From: Nanobdellota archaeon
GTDB taxonomy: Archaea > Aenigmatarchaeota > Aenigmatarchaeia > QMZP01
Assembly: GCA_018816245.1 (NCBI GenBank)
Contig: JAHIVW010000003.1
Location: 1-64,000 of the forward strand
Direction of reading: 5' to 3'
DNA length: 64,000 nt
Shown here: one piece after another, positions 35,179 through 43,401 of the stretch
Layout of the letters: each line of letters starts with the position of its first letter
Position numbering within the stretch: position 1 is the first letter of the stretch
Notes under the pieces: generated by a model
What the model saw: only the letters and a program-made list of their open reading frames with translations
Database searches by the model: none
Told to the model about the DNA's origin: nothing
Translations under genes and position numbers: made by a program

Positions 35179-35630
35179 ACAGCACCCTCCTCTCCAAAAC
35201 CGAGAAGCAGGACCTCCTTACCCAGCTGCGCGAGCGCTTCGGGATTCCGGCAGCGGCGTTCCATAATAAGGAATTCATGAAAGCGTCGAAAGGACGGATC
35301 TTCCTCGTGAGCGAAGAAAGCGTTCCGTTCATCGACTCCTTGAATCCACGGGCTGCCGGCTTCCTTGCAGCGAGAATGCACAAGACCCTGAAACCGAGCA
35401 CGAACCTGCTGCAGTTTGTCGGAAACACCATTACCACAAATAAGATCGCGCTCACCGAAGCACAGTTCCAGGACCTGAACAAGTGGGCAGAAACAGAAAG
35501 TACAGAAGCGACGGACGGGTATGTTGCCTTGTTCTACCGGGACATCTGCATTGGCTGCGGGCTCAAGAAGGGAACAAGCATCAAAACCATGGTCCCGAAA
35601 GGAAAGCGGATCCCGGTCACGTTCCTTTAG
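35175..35630 (+). CDS. PUA-like RNA-binding protein paired with the NSUN methyltransferase
   Basis: 151 residues overlapping the NSUN gene by 4 nt. The C-terminal half (DGYVALFYRDICIGCGLKKGTSIKTMVPKGKRIPV) has the PUA-fold pattern seen fused to, or partnered with, archaeal m5C methyltransferases (NSUN6/RsmF C-terminal domain). The N-terminal half looks like a small alpha/beta accessory domain. I infer that it supplies RNA specificity to the upstream enzyme. Confidence 0.72.
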   Translation: MNSTLLSKTEKQDLLTQLRERFGIPAAAFHNKEFMKASKGRIFLVSEESVPFIDSLNPRAAGFLAARMHKTLKPSTNLLQFVGNTITTNKIALTEAQFQDLNKWAETESTEATDGYVALFYRDICIGCGLKKGTSIKTMVPKGKRIPVTFL

Positions 35631-36075
35631 TGTTTTTCAACCGTTTCAACTCTTCCTCAAAGGATGTGATATCTTCATATTCTTGGTACACAGAAGCATA
35701 CCGGATGTAGGCAACATTGTCAATGCGCCGGAGCTTGCGCATCACCATGTTTCCAATAAGGTTCCCTTTGATCTCAACTGCATCTTTCCGGCGGAGCGCA
35801 TCTTCAATATCGTTCACAGTTTTCTCGATGATGTCTTGGCCGATTGGTCGTTTTTCGCAAGCCTTCATCAGGCCGGTGCGGAGCTTGTTGCGGTCAAAGG
35901 GCTCCCGCCGCCCGTCCTTTTTCACAACAATAACGGGTTGCGTTTCCACGCGCTCGTATGTTGTGAACCGTTTTTCGCATTTCTGGCATTCCCGCCGGCG
36001 CCGGGTCACGCGCCCGTCATTAGCTGCTCGCTTGTCCACGACGCGCGTGTCCGCAGCACAGAAGGTACATTTCAT
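35617..36075 (-). CDS. nrdR: Ribonucleotide reductase regulator NrdR
   Basis: 152 residues with the typical N-terminal zinc ribbon (CTFCAADTRVVDKR, RRRRECQKCEKRFTTYERVE) followed by an ATP-cone (VIVVKKDGRREPFDRNKLRTGLMKACEKRPI). NrdR senses ATP/dATP and represses RNR genes by binding paired NrdR boxes, which are present upstream of nrdJ here. Third gene of nrdJ-pduO-nrdR, with an ATGA overlap with pduO, so it would repress its own operon. NrdR is mainly a bacterial family; its presence in an archaeal operon suggests transfer. It converges on the PUA gene with a 14 bp overlap. Confidence 0.95.
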   Translation of the reverse strand: MKCTFCAADTRVVDKRAANDGRVTRRRRECQKCEKRFTTYERVETQPVIVVKKDGRREPFDRNKLRTGLMKACEKRPIGQDIIEKTVNDIEDALRRKDAVEIKGNLIGNMVMRKLRRIDNVAYIRYASVYQEYEDITSFEEELKRLKNTKGT

Positions 36076-36611
36076 TCGGTCGCCTCCCACACCACTTCTG
36101 GTTCCTTTTCGCGGATATTCTCCATCCGGGCAACCGAAAAGAGCAGGTCAGAGAGCCGGTTGAGGTAGCGAAGAATCTCGGGATTGACTGCCCGGGCAAA
36201 GTGTGCGGTGGTGAGCCGGCGTTCAGCTCGTCGGCAAATGGTTCTCGCCAAATGCAGCGCCGCCCCTGCAGGACTGCCCGAAGCAAACACGAACTTTGTC
36301 AACGGGGGAAGCCGTTCTTCGTGTGCCTGCATGAGCTGTTCCATTTCTTCAACATGCTGCTTCAGGAGCCGCGGCACCTTGTGGCTGGTTGGAGCAACAA
36401 GATCCGCATTCAAACGGAACAAATCTCGCTGGATCTTCCGAATGAGGTCTGTGGTTTCTTCATGTTTCGAGAAGGTTGCGGCAAACCCAAGAAACGCAGA
36501 GAGTTCATCGATCGTGCCGACGGTTTCCGGAATGGGATCGTCCTTCCGGATCCGTTCTCCGGTGAGCAACCGGGTGTGCCCTCGATCGAATTCCTCTTTG
36601 TACTGTTTCAC
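36072..36611 (-). CDS. pduO: ATP:cob(I)alamin adenosyltransferase, PduO type
   Basis: 179-residue helical-bundle enzyme that makes adenosylcobalamin. Diagnostic parts are VGTIDELSAFLGFA, FVFASGSPAGAALHLARTICRRAERRL (ATP and corrin contact residues, including RxxxRRAER) and NPEILRYLNRLSDLLFSVAR. The N-terminal glycine-rich ATP site is weak: HTRLLTGERIRKDDP replaces the usual GDxGxT-like segment, but Thr-Gly remains. It lies 10 nt from nrdJ, whose product needs this cofactor, which makes the functional link direct. Confidence 0.93.
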   Translation of the reverse strand: MKQYKEEFDRGHTRLLTGERIRKDDPIPETVGTIDELSAFLGFAATFSKHEETTDLIRKIQRDLFRLNADLVAPTSHKVPRLLKQHVEEMEQLMQAHEERLPPLTKFVFASGSPAGAALHLARTICRRAERRLTTAHFARAVNPEILRYLNRLSDLLFSVARMENIREKEPEVVWEATE

Positions 36612-36621
36612 GATTCTCTCC

Positions 36622-39165
36622 TTAGTTGGAGGAACACAGTCCCCAACCGCATTCCGGGCAGCTTGCGCACCCTTCCTGGTAGGTCAATTTAATTTCACAG
36701 GTGGGGCAGAGTGTTTCTGTTTTTGCTGCCGTGAGTTGTGGTTGTTTGGTTTGCATGGCAACTGGTTCTTCGGGTATGATGAAGGCTGGTTTGTACTCTT
36801 CTTGTTCTGGTTCCTGTTCAGCCTTGGGAGCCACCAGTACCTGGGCTTTGATTGACGAATCGCGGAACACGGTCACATCCTTGCACCCGAGTTTGTGGGC
36901 CAGGAGGTAGGTCTCGCGCATCTGTTCAACCGTTGCATCTGCCGGGAAGTTTGTTGTCTTGCTGATGCTGGAGTCAGTCCACCGTTGAAACGCAGCGAGC
37001 GCGCGGATGTGATCCTCGGGAGTAATATCCATTGCCGTGGCAAAGACTTTCTTTAAATTGCTTGGGATGTACTTGATCCCTTTCAAGGTACCACGGTTCA
37101 CCGCGATCTGGCGCATCAGGTCATCATCGTACAACCCTTCGCGTCGCATGATCCGTTCGAATACCGGATCAACATAAAAGAAAGAACCGACTTTTACATT
37201 CTTCTCGTAGACCAGGGTGTACACTGGTTCAATCCCGCTGGAACACCCACCGATCATGGAAATGGACCCTGTTGGTGCGAGCACCGTCGTGAAGCTGTTC
37301 CGGATGCCGTGCTGTTTGACCTTTTCCCGGAGCTCGTTCCAGTCGAAATTCCACAATTTCTTGTTTCTTTCTTCTGCTCCAGCAAACGGCAGCCTCCCCT
37401 GGGTATAGAAGCTTTTCTCATAGAAGCGGAACACGCCGCGCGCTTTAGCCAATTCAATTGACTCAATCTTGGAATGGTAATTGACAAATTCCATGAGCCG
37501 TTCCATGAACTGCCGAGCTTCCTTGCTGTTATAGGACATGCGAAGTTCGTACAAGAGGTCACCGATTCCCATAATTCCCAATCCGATCTTGCGGGTATTC
37601 AGGGTCATCTCTTCGATCTGGCTGATTGGAAATTTGTTAACGTCGATGACATTGTCGAGGAAGCGGGTACCAACATGAACAGCCTCTTTCAATCCGTCCC
37701 AGTCAAAGGACACCGTACCGTCTTCATCTTCATGGGCAAATGCCCAGACGTTGATCGATCCGAGGTTACAACTCTCGTAGGGATAGAGCAAAACTTCGCC
37801 ACATGGGTTGGTGCTCACAATCGGTCCGAGGTGCTCAAGGAACGGGTTATACTCGTTCACGCGATCATAGAAGATAACCCCAGGCTCTGCGCTTTCCCAC
37901 GCCTGGTATACAATCATGTCAAAGAGGCGGCGGGCATCAACCGTGCGGATGGTTTCTCCGGTTCGCGGGTTTTTCAGGTCGTACGGTTTGTTATTTTCAT
38001 ACGCATCCCAGAACTCAGGTTTAATGAGAACAGAAATGTTGAAGTTGCGCAGCGCCTGATTGCCTTCCTTGGCTTTCACAAACTGTTCAATATCAGGATG
38101 GTCGCTGTTCAGGATCCCCATATTGGCACCGCGGCGGATCCCGCCTTGCTTGATCACTTCGGTCATCGTGTCAAAGAGTTTCATGAAGGTCAGGGGACCA
38201 GACGCTGTCCCACAAGTGGTGCTGACAAAGTCGCCCTCAGGCCGGAGCTTGGAGAAGTTGTAGCCCATACCACCACCGGACTTAAACACAATCGCGGTTT
38301 GTTTCAGGGTTTCCATGATCCCGTCAATGGAATCCTCAATATCCATGACAAAGCAGGCAGAACCCAGGCCAAGCGGATTACCAAAGTTGGCGATTGCTGG
38401 GGTGTTTGGCATGAACCTCCGCTTTGTCATGGCAGTAAAGAATGAGGTAATTTGCTGTTCGTGGTGATCGAATTTTCCTTTCTTGAGGAGATCGAGGAAC
38501 TCGTCCCAGGTCACCTTCATGGTCATGTTCTTGGTTGCCCGTTTGTAGAGCCGGTACACTGCTTCAAGGTGATACTGGTTGAGTGAGTACGTGCCAAGTG
38601 AGAACTTGTTCTTCTGTTTCCGGTAATCAAACTCCGGGACATCGTGTTGGGGTTGTGCTGCTTCTTTGTCAAATATCTGTTCATCGTAAAACAGGTCGGG
38701 AATGGTTGTGTGAATTGCAATACGGGTAAAGAGTTGCTTGGGAGTTTCGATCAACTTCCCCTTGGCGTCCTTTCGGAGATACCTGCTCTTGAGGACGCGG
38801 AGGGCGTTGAGATCAAAACGTTTGTCAACATCATCAATCTCTTCCTTTTCCAGGACAGCGGCTTTTTCCTTCCGAAGCTGTTGCCGTTCCTGGCGCCAGA
38901 GGATGTAGAGCTTCCCAGTGCGGGCATGTTTGTTTTCGATGAGGGTTTTTTCAACAATGTCTTGGACACCCTCGACTGTTGGGATCGCGCCTTCGGGAAT
39001 GGTTTCTGCAAGATTCTTCATCACAAGCTCTGCTAACTGTTCTGCCACTGCGCGATCCTTCCCACCAGCTGCTTTTGCTGCTCTGAAGATCGCGTCAGCA
39101 ATTTTCTTTTTTTCAAACGGCACCATGCGGCCGTCTCGTTTTCGAATCCTTATGATCGACGTCAT
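36622..39165 (-). CDS. nrdJ: Adenosylcobalamin-dependent class II ribonucleotide reductase
   Basis: 847 residues. An N-terminal ATP-cone (IIRIRKRDGRMVPFEKKKIADAIF) serves allosteric dATP control; then come NTPAIANFGNPLGLGSACFVMDIEDS, GGGMGYNFSKLRPEG, TCGTASGPL, GGIRRGANMG, NPCGEVLL with the radical-site Cys, and a C-terminal zinc-ribbon-like tail with CPTCEIKLTYQEGCASCPECG for disulfide relay. It makes dNTPs anaerobically or aerobically using AdoCbl. The start ATG 39165 has GGAGGGG just upstream; GTG 39171 is an alternative. First gene of the nrdJ-pduO-nrdR operon. Confidence 0.96.
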   Translation of the reverse strand: MTSIIRIRKRDGRMVPFEKKKIADAIFRAAKAAGGKDRAVAEQLAELVMKNLAETIPEGAIPTVEGVQDIVEKTLIENKHARTGKLYILWRQERQQLRKEKAAVLEKEEIDDVDKRFDLNALRVLKSRYLRKDAKGKLIETPKQLFTRIAIHTTIPDLFYDEQIFDKEAAQPQHDVPEFDYRKQKNKFSLGTYSLNQYHLEAVYRLYKRATKNMTMKVTWDEFLDLLKKGKFDHHEQQITSFFTAMTKRRFMPNTPAIANFGNPLGLGSACFVMDIEDSIDGIMETLKQTAIVFKSGGGMGYNFSKLRPEGDFVSTTCGTASGPLTFMKLFDTMTEVIKQGGIRRGANMGILNSDHPDIEQFVKAKEGNQALRNFNISVLIKPEFWDAYENNKPYDLKNPRTGETIRTVDARRLFDMIVYQAWESAEPGVIFYDRVNEYNPFLEHLGPIVSTNPCGEVLLYPYESCNLGSINVWAFAHEDEDGTVSFDWDGLKEAVHVGTRFLDNVIDVNKFPISQIEEMTLNTRKIGLGIMGIGDLLYELRMSYNSKEARQFMERLMEFVNYHSKIESIELAKARGVFRFYEKSFYTQGRLPFAGAEERNKKLWNFDWNELREKVKQHGIRNSFTTVLAPTGSISMIGGCSSGIEPVYTLVYEKNVKVGSFFYVDPVFERIMRREGLYDDDLMRQIAVNRGTLKGIKYIPSNLKKVFATAMDITPEDHIRALAAFQRWTDSSISKTTNFPADATVEQMRETYLLAHKLGCKDVTVFRDSSIKAQVLVAPKAEQEPEQEEYKPAFIIPEEPVAMQTKQPQLTAAKTETLCPTCEIKLTYQEGCASCPECGWGLCSSN

Positions 39166-39188
39166 GCCCACATCCCCCCTCCTGGAAA

Positions 39189-39236
39189 ACACTATATATT
39201 GTGTTTGTCAAGATTCAAAGACACAATCCATTGTGT
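39189..39236 (-). promoter_or_regulatory. Two NrdR boxes overlapping the nrdJ TATA box
   Basis: ACACTATATATTGTGT (39189-39204) matches the NrdR consensus (acaCwAtATaTwGtgt) almost perfectly, and ACACAATCCATTGTGT (39221-39236) is a second box. Their centres are 32 bp apart, three helical turns, which is the spacing typical of bacterial NrdR operators. The TATATA in the first box is also well placed as the archaeal TATA element (about 25-30 bp from the start), so NrdR binding should exclude TBP. Confidence 0.93.
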
Positions 39237-39387
39237 AGGTAACTATCTGGTCGCTCTCTTAATATAGGATTTCGGTGATGGGGCATATTCGATTGGGTAG
39301 CTATATTCGAATGTTTGTTATCACAGACTTATTTCGTCAAACTGTGACAGATAAAACTGTGGGAAGGGAAGCGGGCCGAAAACGTTG

Positions 39388-39867
39388 TTATATCTTCGGA
39401 ATACCCAGCACCACAATTCGTTTGTTTTTATAGAAATTGTTCGCATCTTGCGTCTTGGAAAACTTGATATTAATTGCAGCGTTATTGTCGGCGTACGGGA
39501 AGATTCCTGTAAGCGGGCTGTGTGCATTGATTCCATCAATATGGAATCGCGGATCTTGATCGACTCCCTCGATACTGAGAAGTTCATTTGGTGCTGCTCC
39601 GTGGGGTTCAACACTCACGAAAATAAAGAGCTTTTCAAAACTCGTTCCATCAACGATGGCAACAGCATTCTCCCCTTTCGTTGGTTCAAAGGCAACGCCG
39701 TTGGGAACAAGTTGCACAAAGCGAACAGGTTGCTCCTCGGTTGCGCTGTTCACGTAGGCGTTTTCTTGATGGGTTTGTTCGGTCATGTACGCAGCTGCGG
39801 TTAATCCAGCAAAGGCGATCAACAACAGGCAGGTGACCGCAACGTGGCGAAGAGGATGCAGGTTCAT
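39388..39867 (-). CDS. Secreted protein with one copy of a repeated beta domain
   Basis: 159 residues with a signal peptide/anchor (hydrophobic 8-26). The mature part contains the pattern FEKLFIFVSVEPHGAAP, LSIEGVDQDPRF, HSPLTGIFPYADNNAAINIKF and NKRIVVLGIPK, the same order of elements found twice in the neighbouring 302-residue protein. It begins 1 nt after that gene's stop. Function unknown. About 195 bp separate its end from nrdJ. Confidence 0.65.
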   Translation of the reverse strand: MNLHPLRHVAVTCLLLIAFAGLTAAAYMTEQTHQENAYVNSATEEQPVRFVQLVPNGVAFEPTKGENAVAIVDGTSFEKLFIFVSVEPHGAAPNELLSIEGVDQDPRFHIDGINAHSPLTGIFPYADNNAAINIKFSKTQDANNFYKNKRIVVLGIPKI

Positions 39868-39868
39868 G

Positions 39869-40774
39869 TTATGCTCCATTCGGGACACCAAACACGAAGA
39901 GGGACCGCTGATCAAACTTTGGTGTGTATGGGAACTCAACGTTCACGTTCCCGTTTTCACTCGTGAGGTCAACATAATAGACCCCGCCAATCGGGCTGTT
40001 CTTCGCGTCCCCTCCACTCGTATCCGGTACCCGGACATATGGATAAGATGAGATGGTATGTACAACACCGTTGATCTCAATGGTAATAGCATCTCCCGGG
40101 GCACTATCTGTTGGGTGCACGTTCACGAACACAAGAGCACCTTCAAGATATGCTCCGTCGAAGGTGACCGTGACATCAGAGGTATCAGTCGTGTGAGCTT
40201 CTCCCATGAACTGGAGATAGGAGCTTCCTAATGATCCTCCTTGATGGAGAATTTCACTTGTTGTGTGGTACTGGTTGGGAAGTGTATCAGCTTCTCGTGC
40301 ACCAAGAACGAGCAGGTACCGGTTATCAAATGCCGGATCAGATGGGAGACTGATTGTCTTTTTTCCTGTTTTACTTGAAACATCAATTGCGTACAATCCC
40401 GTCAGTGGTGAATTAACAGTATTGGAATTTCGGACCGAAAAACAGGGGGACCACGGCTGCAGCTCGTCAATCTTCTGGCCGTTGTATTTCAGGCAAAGTG
40501 TTTTCCCTCCTGCCTGGGCATCTCCATCACCATCAATTGGTCTGACGGCGACAAAGGCAAACAACCAGTCAAGCCCACCAACATTTACATCGACACTCAG
40601 TTCTCCGTATCCTGAAATCTGCTTCTCGGCAAGGTAGACAACTGCAGGAAGTGACTGAGTTGGGTTATTCGGATCTTGAATTTGTGAAATTGGGTGGTGT
40701 TGCTGACTGGCAACTGAGTGGACACTGATCAATGCTGCAATGGTCACAATGAGGAAGAGAACGAGGATCCGCAT
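39869..40774 (-). CDS. Secreted protein with two copies of the same beta domain
   Basis: 301 residues from ATG 40774 (MRILVLFLIVTIAALISVHSVAS signal sequence). Domain 1 (about 45-160) and domain 2 (about 175-300) share the pattern LDWLFAFVAVRPIDGD or GALVFVNVHPTDSAP, then NSPLTGLYAIDV or NSPIGGVYYVDL, then FDNRYLLVLG or FDQRSLFVFG. The downstream gene carries a third copy. The domain is not one I can name. Likely an envelope component that arose by duplication. Confidence 0.65.
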   Translation of the reverse strand: MRILVLFLIVTIAALISVHSVASQQHHPISQIQDPNNPTQSLPAVVYLAEKQISGYGELSVDVNVGGLDWLFAFVAVRPIDGDGDAQAGGKTLCLKYNGQKIDELQPWSPCFSVRNSNTVNSPLTGLYAIDVSSKTGKKTISLPSDPAFDNRYLLVLGAREADTLPNQYHTTSEILHQGGSLGSSYLQFMGEAHTTDTSDVTVTFDGAYLEGALVFVNVHPTDSAPGDAITIEINGVVHTISSYPYVRVPDTSGGDAKNSPIGGVYYVDLTSENGNVNVEFPYTPKFDQRSLFVFGVPNGA

Positions 40775-40845
40775 GTACACCCAGAACCCTATTAGTCAGG
40801 GACCTTAAAAACGGTGTTTTTATCGTCGCGTCACAAAGGAGGTAT

Positions 40846-41127
40846 ATGTTGCACCGTATGCGGAAGCGGTCCCGCGTGACGCATGAAGAAATTATCGCTG
40901 ATCTTGTGTTCGTTGGAGTATCGGGGATCATTTCCTTCCTGATCACCTTTCTCTTCGATGTGCACCACAGTTTCTATAATTGGCCGATTTTCCCTCTGAA
41001 ATATATTTTTCAGAACCCGCTCCCCTACGTCATTTTCACGCTTCTCGGTGCACTGTTCGGGTTCTTCATCATCAAGGTGATGGTGTTCGGGATTCATGAG
41101 GGAGAACGGAAACGAAGGAAAAGATAA
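40846..41127 (+). CDS. Small two-helix membrane protein
   Basis: 93 residues with a basic N-terminus, two hydrophobic helices (about 19-39 and 55-78) and a very basic tail (GERKRRKR). A strong ribosome-binding site AAAGGAGG lies 3-10 nt upstream of the ATG. No family recognised. Divergent from the secreted paralogue pair. Confidence 0.6.
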   Translation: MLHRMRKRSRVTHEEIIADLVFVGVSGIISFLITFLFDVHHSFYNWPIFPLKYIFQNPLPYVIFTLLGALFGFFIIKVMVFGIHEGERKRRKR

Positions 41128-41136
41128 CGCTGTTAT
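41124..41136. promoter_or_regulatory. Palindrome ATAAC-N3-GTTAT near the 41211 gene
   Basis: ATAACGCTGTTAT, extended to AGATAACGCTGTTATCT (8 bp arms around one base), overlaps the stop codon of the small membrane protein and lies about 75 bp upstream of the next gene. Third example of this half-site spacing in the window. Confidence 0.4.
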
Positions 41137-41210
41137 CTATCGGCCATACCGGTTGTCCCCTTCCCATAACCCCTTATGAGTCCTCGACCAGACGGTTGTA
41201 TGGGCAACCT

Positions 41211-41744
41211 ATGGACACGATTGGTCTTGAAAAACAGCTTCGGCTTGCGCAGCGGCACCGGGACTTTCCTCAGTCCTTGGCAGACATGGTCGAACATCAA
41301 CTCCCCAGAACCGCGGAAGAATCTCAGTGCCTTTTTCACTTAGCAGACGAGGTCACGGCTGAGATCAAGGGTATGACAACCTACCTGCGCTTCCAGATCA
41401 ATCCTCACGGCATCTTTTTCGCTTCGTGCGACCCCCTCCATGCCATTGAGGAGCTTGTCCTCGATCATTTCCTACGCCGTTTTACGGGCGTCTTCGTTGC
41501 CCTCGAGACTCCTCGAGGCAGCTTCCTTGGTAGGGATGGTGTCATTGAGCAGTTCTCAGAGCCGCTTCCCCACCTCCTTGGCGAGCTGGAACAGGTGCTT
41601 CCCCTCCACCCGATCCTCTCTCGCCTCACCTCCGGGGATCCTGTGATCTGGGCCTCGTTCTCACAAGCTCAGAATATTCCTCTTGCTGAATGCTCGAGAA
41701 ACCTTCCTCAGGGGCTCACAATACCGACAAAAACGTTATTTTGA
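41211..41744 (+). CDS. Hypothetical protein, 177 residues
   Basis: A soluble alpha/beta protein I do not recognise. Features are an N-terminal helical region (TIGLEKQLRLAQRHRDFPQSL), a central beta-rich part (TTYLRFQINPHGIFFASCDPLHAIEELVLDHFLRRFTGVFV) and a helical end. Its base composition and ordered hydrophobic pattern support a real gene. ATG 41211 is preferred to TTG 41196. Confidence 0.55.
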   Translation: MDTIGLEKQLRLAQRHRDFPQSLADMVEHQLPRTAEESQCLFHLADEVTAEIKGMTTYLRFQINPHGIFFASCDPLHAIEELVLDHFLRRFTGVFVALETPRGSFLGRDGVIEQFSEPLPHLLGELEQVLPLHPILSRLTSGDPVIWASFSQAQNIPLAECSRNLPQGLTIPTKTLF

Positions 41745-41848
41745 CTCCCTATCAATCATATATACATAGGGGCAGGCCCATAATATGGTTCGTGTAGAGG
41801 GTATTTTGGAGTAATTAAACGATACTGGGGAGAGGTAAATGGTGAGTT

Positions 41849-42733
41849 ATGTACGATATGCTTATCCGCAAGAAAGCAATCAAAATTCAAGAGCGGCTCG
41901 GGATGCGCCTTGGGGTCGTCGACGGCACCAGCAGCCGGCCAATTGTCAAGAATTTGAGTGACGTGACCGTTGCCTTGAATGACCTGTATCGTGTCGGCCT
42001 CCGTGCCTTTGTCCTTCCCAAGGAACTGTTTGAGGGAATCGCCAATCATCAGGACATTTACACGACCCACTACAGCAACCTCCTCAAGATCCGGGACATG
42101 GCCAAGAAGTTCAACATCGAGCTCTCGATCCGGCATGACCAACTCACTGACCAGCCGGATGATATGCTCAAGACGATCGCGAATGTGGCCAATATCATGG
42201 ATTGCCGAAATTACATTATCAATCCATCATTTTACTCAAAAATCATGCCTCCTGACCAGGCACTCCGTCTGGCAGTCTACAAGATCAATGAGATGACCAC
42301 CCACCTGCGAGTCAAAGTTAAGATGGGCGTTGAAGTGACCCCCATGCGGAACGAGGTGGGAAGCTTCGATGACATCATTGACATTGTCAAGCGGACGCAC
42401 GGCACGGAGCCGGTCATCAACTGGGGCCATGCCCATGCACGTGAAGGCGGAGCATACGAGACACAGAAGGACTTCAACCTTGCCATCACCAAGATGCGGC
42501 AGAGCCTGGGAATGGAATGGATGAAACGGGCCTACTTCATTTTTAGTGGGGTGCAGTACAACCGGGACGGCCTGGTGAAATACCTCCCGCTTCGAAAGTC
42601 GAACATGAAACTCGACTACTTGATCCGCGAAATCATGTCCTATGATATGAAAGGAACGCTTGTGATCCAGGACCCGGAACGAGAGAACTTCATTGCGGAC
42701 ATGCTGGAAGAGCTTGCGGATATGGTTCGTTAG
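41849..42733 (+). CDS. Endonuclease IV-like TIM-barrel protein
   Basis: 294 residues of the AP-endonuclease-2/xylose-isomerase-like TIM barrel. Features include LSIRHDQLTDQPDD, VKVKMGVEVTPMRNEVGSFDDIIDIVKRTHG and PVINWGHAHAREGG with His/Asp residues suited to metal binding; archaeal deoxyribonuclease IV relatives have a similar GHxHA region. It converges with a 3-methyladenine-type glycosylase gene, fitting base-excision repair, but the sugar-isomerase branch cannot be excluded. TATA CATATATACA (about 41757-41766) gives a 5' leader of about 60 nt. Confidence 0.6.
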   Translation: MYDMLIRKKAIKIQERLGMRLGVVDGTSSRPIVKNLSDVTVALNDLYRVGLRAFVLPKELFEGIANHQDIYTTHYSNLLKIRDMAKKFNIELSIRHDQLTDQPDDMLKTIANVANIMDCRNYIINPSFYSKIMPPDQALRLAVYKINEMTTHLRVKVKMGVEVTPMRNEVGSFDDIIDIVKRTHGTEPVINWGHAHAREGGAYETQKDFNLAITKMRQSLGMEWMKRAYFIFSGVQYNRDGLVKYLPLRKSNMKLDYLIREIMSYDMKGTLVIQDPERENFIADMLEELADMVR

Positions 42734-43401
42734 AAGGTCTGGTTGCACAATTTTCTCAAAAAACAGGTACCGCAAGCCGGTTTTGGTGTACAATACTGTT
42801 TCGCGTGCTCCACCAACAACGCATGGAACTCATTATACGCCTTTACAACCGGTTTCAGTGTTCTATGAACAAGGTCCTGAATCTCATCATACGTCGCGTC
42901 TTGTGCGACAAAGCCGTACCGGGAGAAGATCCGTTTCGTGTACGCGTCAACCACAAAGACCGGCTCTTTCTTTGCGTATAATAAAATAGAGTCAGCCGTC
43001 TCCGGGCCGATTCCTTTTAGTGATAAGAGTTGTTCTCGATGTGTTTTCTCAAGAAACGCGCCAATGCCACCTGCTTGATGGACAGTCTGCGCAAACAGCT
43101 GCAATCGCTCTGCTTTCTGGTTGAAGTAACCGGACGGACGAATGTGTCTCGCAAGCACCGATCGCTTCATTGTTGCAAGCGCGGCGGCATCAATGCCGCG
43201 AAGGGTGGCAAGCGCCTTCTCCACGTTCTTCCATGATGTGTTCTGGGTCAGGATCGCCCCGGCACACACCTCGAACGCCTGCTCCGCGGTCTTTGGATAG
43301 GAATAGTCTCCCGGATGGTACCTTATCATTCCCTGTTCCATGACAGGCCACCATCCCTGGGGGCCGTACACGTGCATGAATCTCTGGAAGAGTCGTTTCA
43401 T
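42730..43401 (-). CDS. HhH-GPD DNA glycosylase, MagIII/endonuclease III-like with 4Fe-4S cluster
   Basis: 223 residues. The helix-hairpin-helix LLSLKGIGPETADSILLYA followed by VFVVDAYTKRIFSRYGF gives the GPD Asp. Where endonuclease III has the catalytic Lys, this sequence has the GPETADS form typical of 3-methyladenine glycosylase MagIII, so alkylated bases are the likely substrate. CTPKPACGTCFLRKLC together with preceding residues holds the Fe-S cluster. It overlaps the TrkH stop by 1 nt and converges on the endonuclease IV-like gene. Confidence 0.85.
   Translation of the reverse strand: MKRLFQRFMHVYGPQGWWPVMEQGMIRYHPGDYSYPKTAEQAFEVCAGAILTQNTSWKNVEKALATLRGIDAAALATMKRSVLARHIRPSGYFNQKAERLQLFAQTVHQAGGIGAFLEKTHREQLLSLKGIGPETADSILLYAKKEPVFVVDAYTKRIFSRYGFVAQDATYDEIQDLVHRTLKPVVKAYNEFHALLVEHAKQYCTPKPACGTCFLRKLCNQTF

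Noticed and set aside
37474-38445. Plus-strand 323-residue ORF
   Set aside because: Antisense to nrdJ, whose motifs fully explain the region.
39241-39387. Possible gene in the spacer between nrdJ and the secreted protein
   Set aside because: No ORF with a start signal; only a short direct repeat ATATTCGA (two copies), so the stretch is left unannotated apart from the NrdR boxes.
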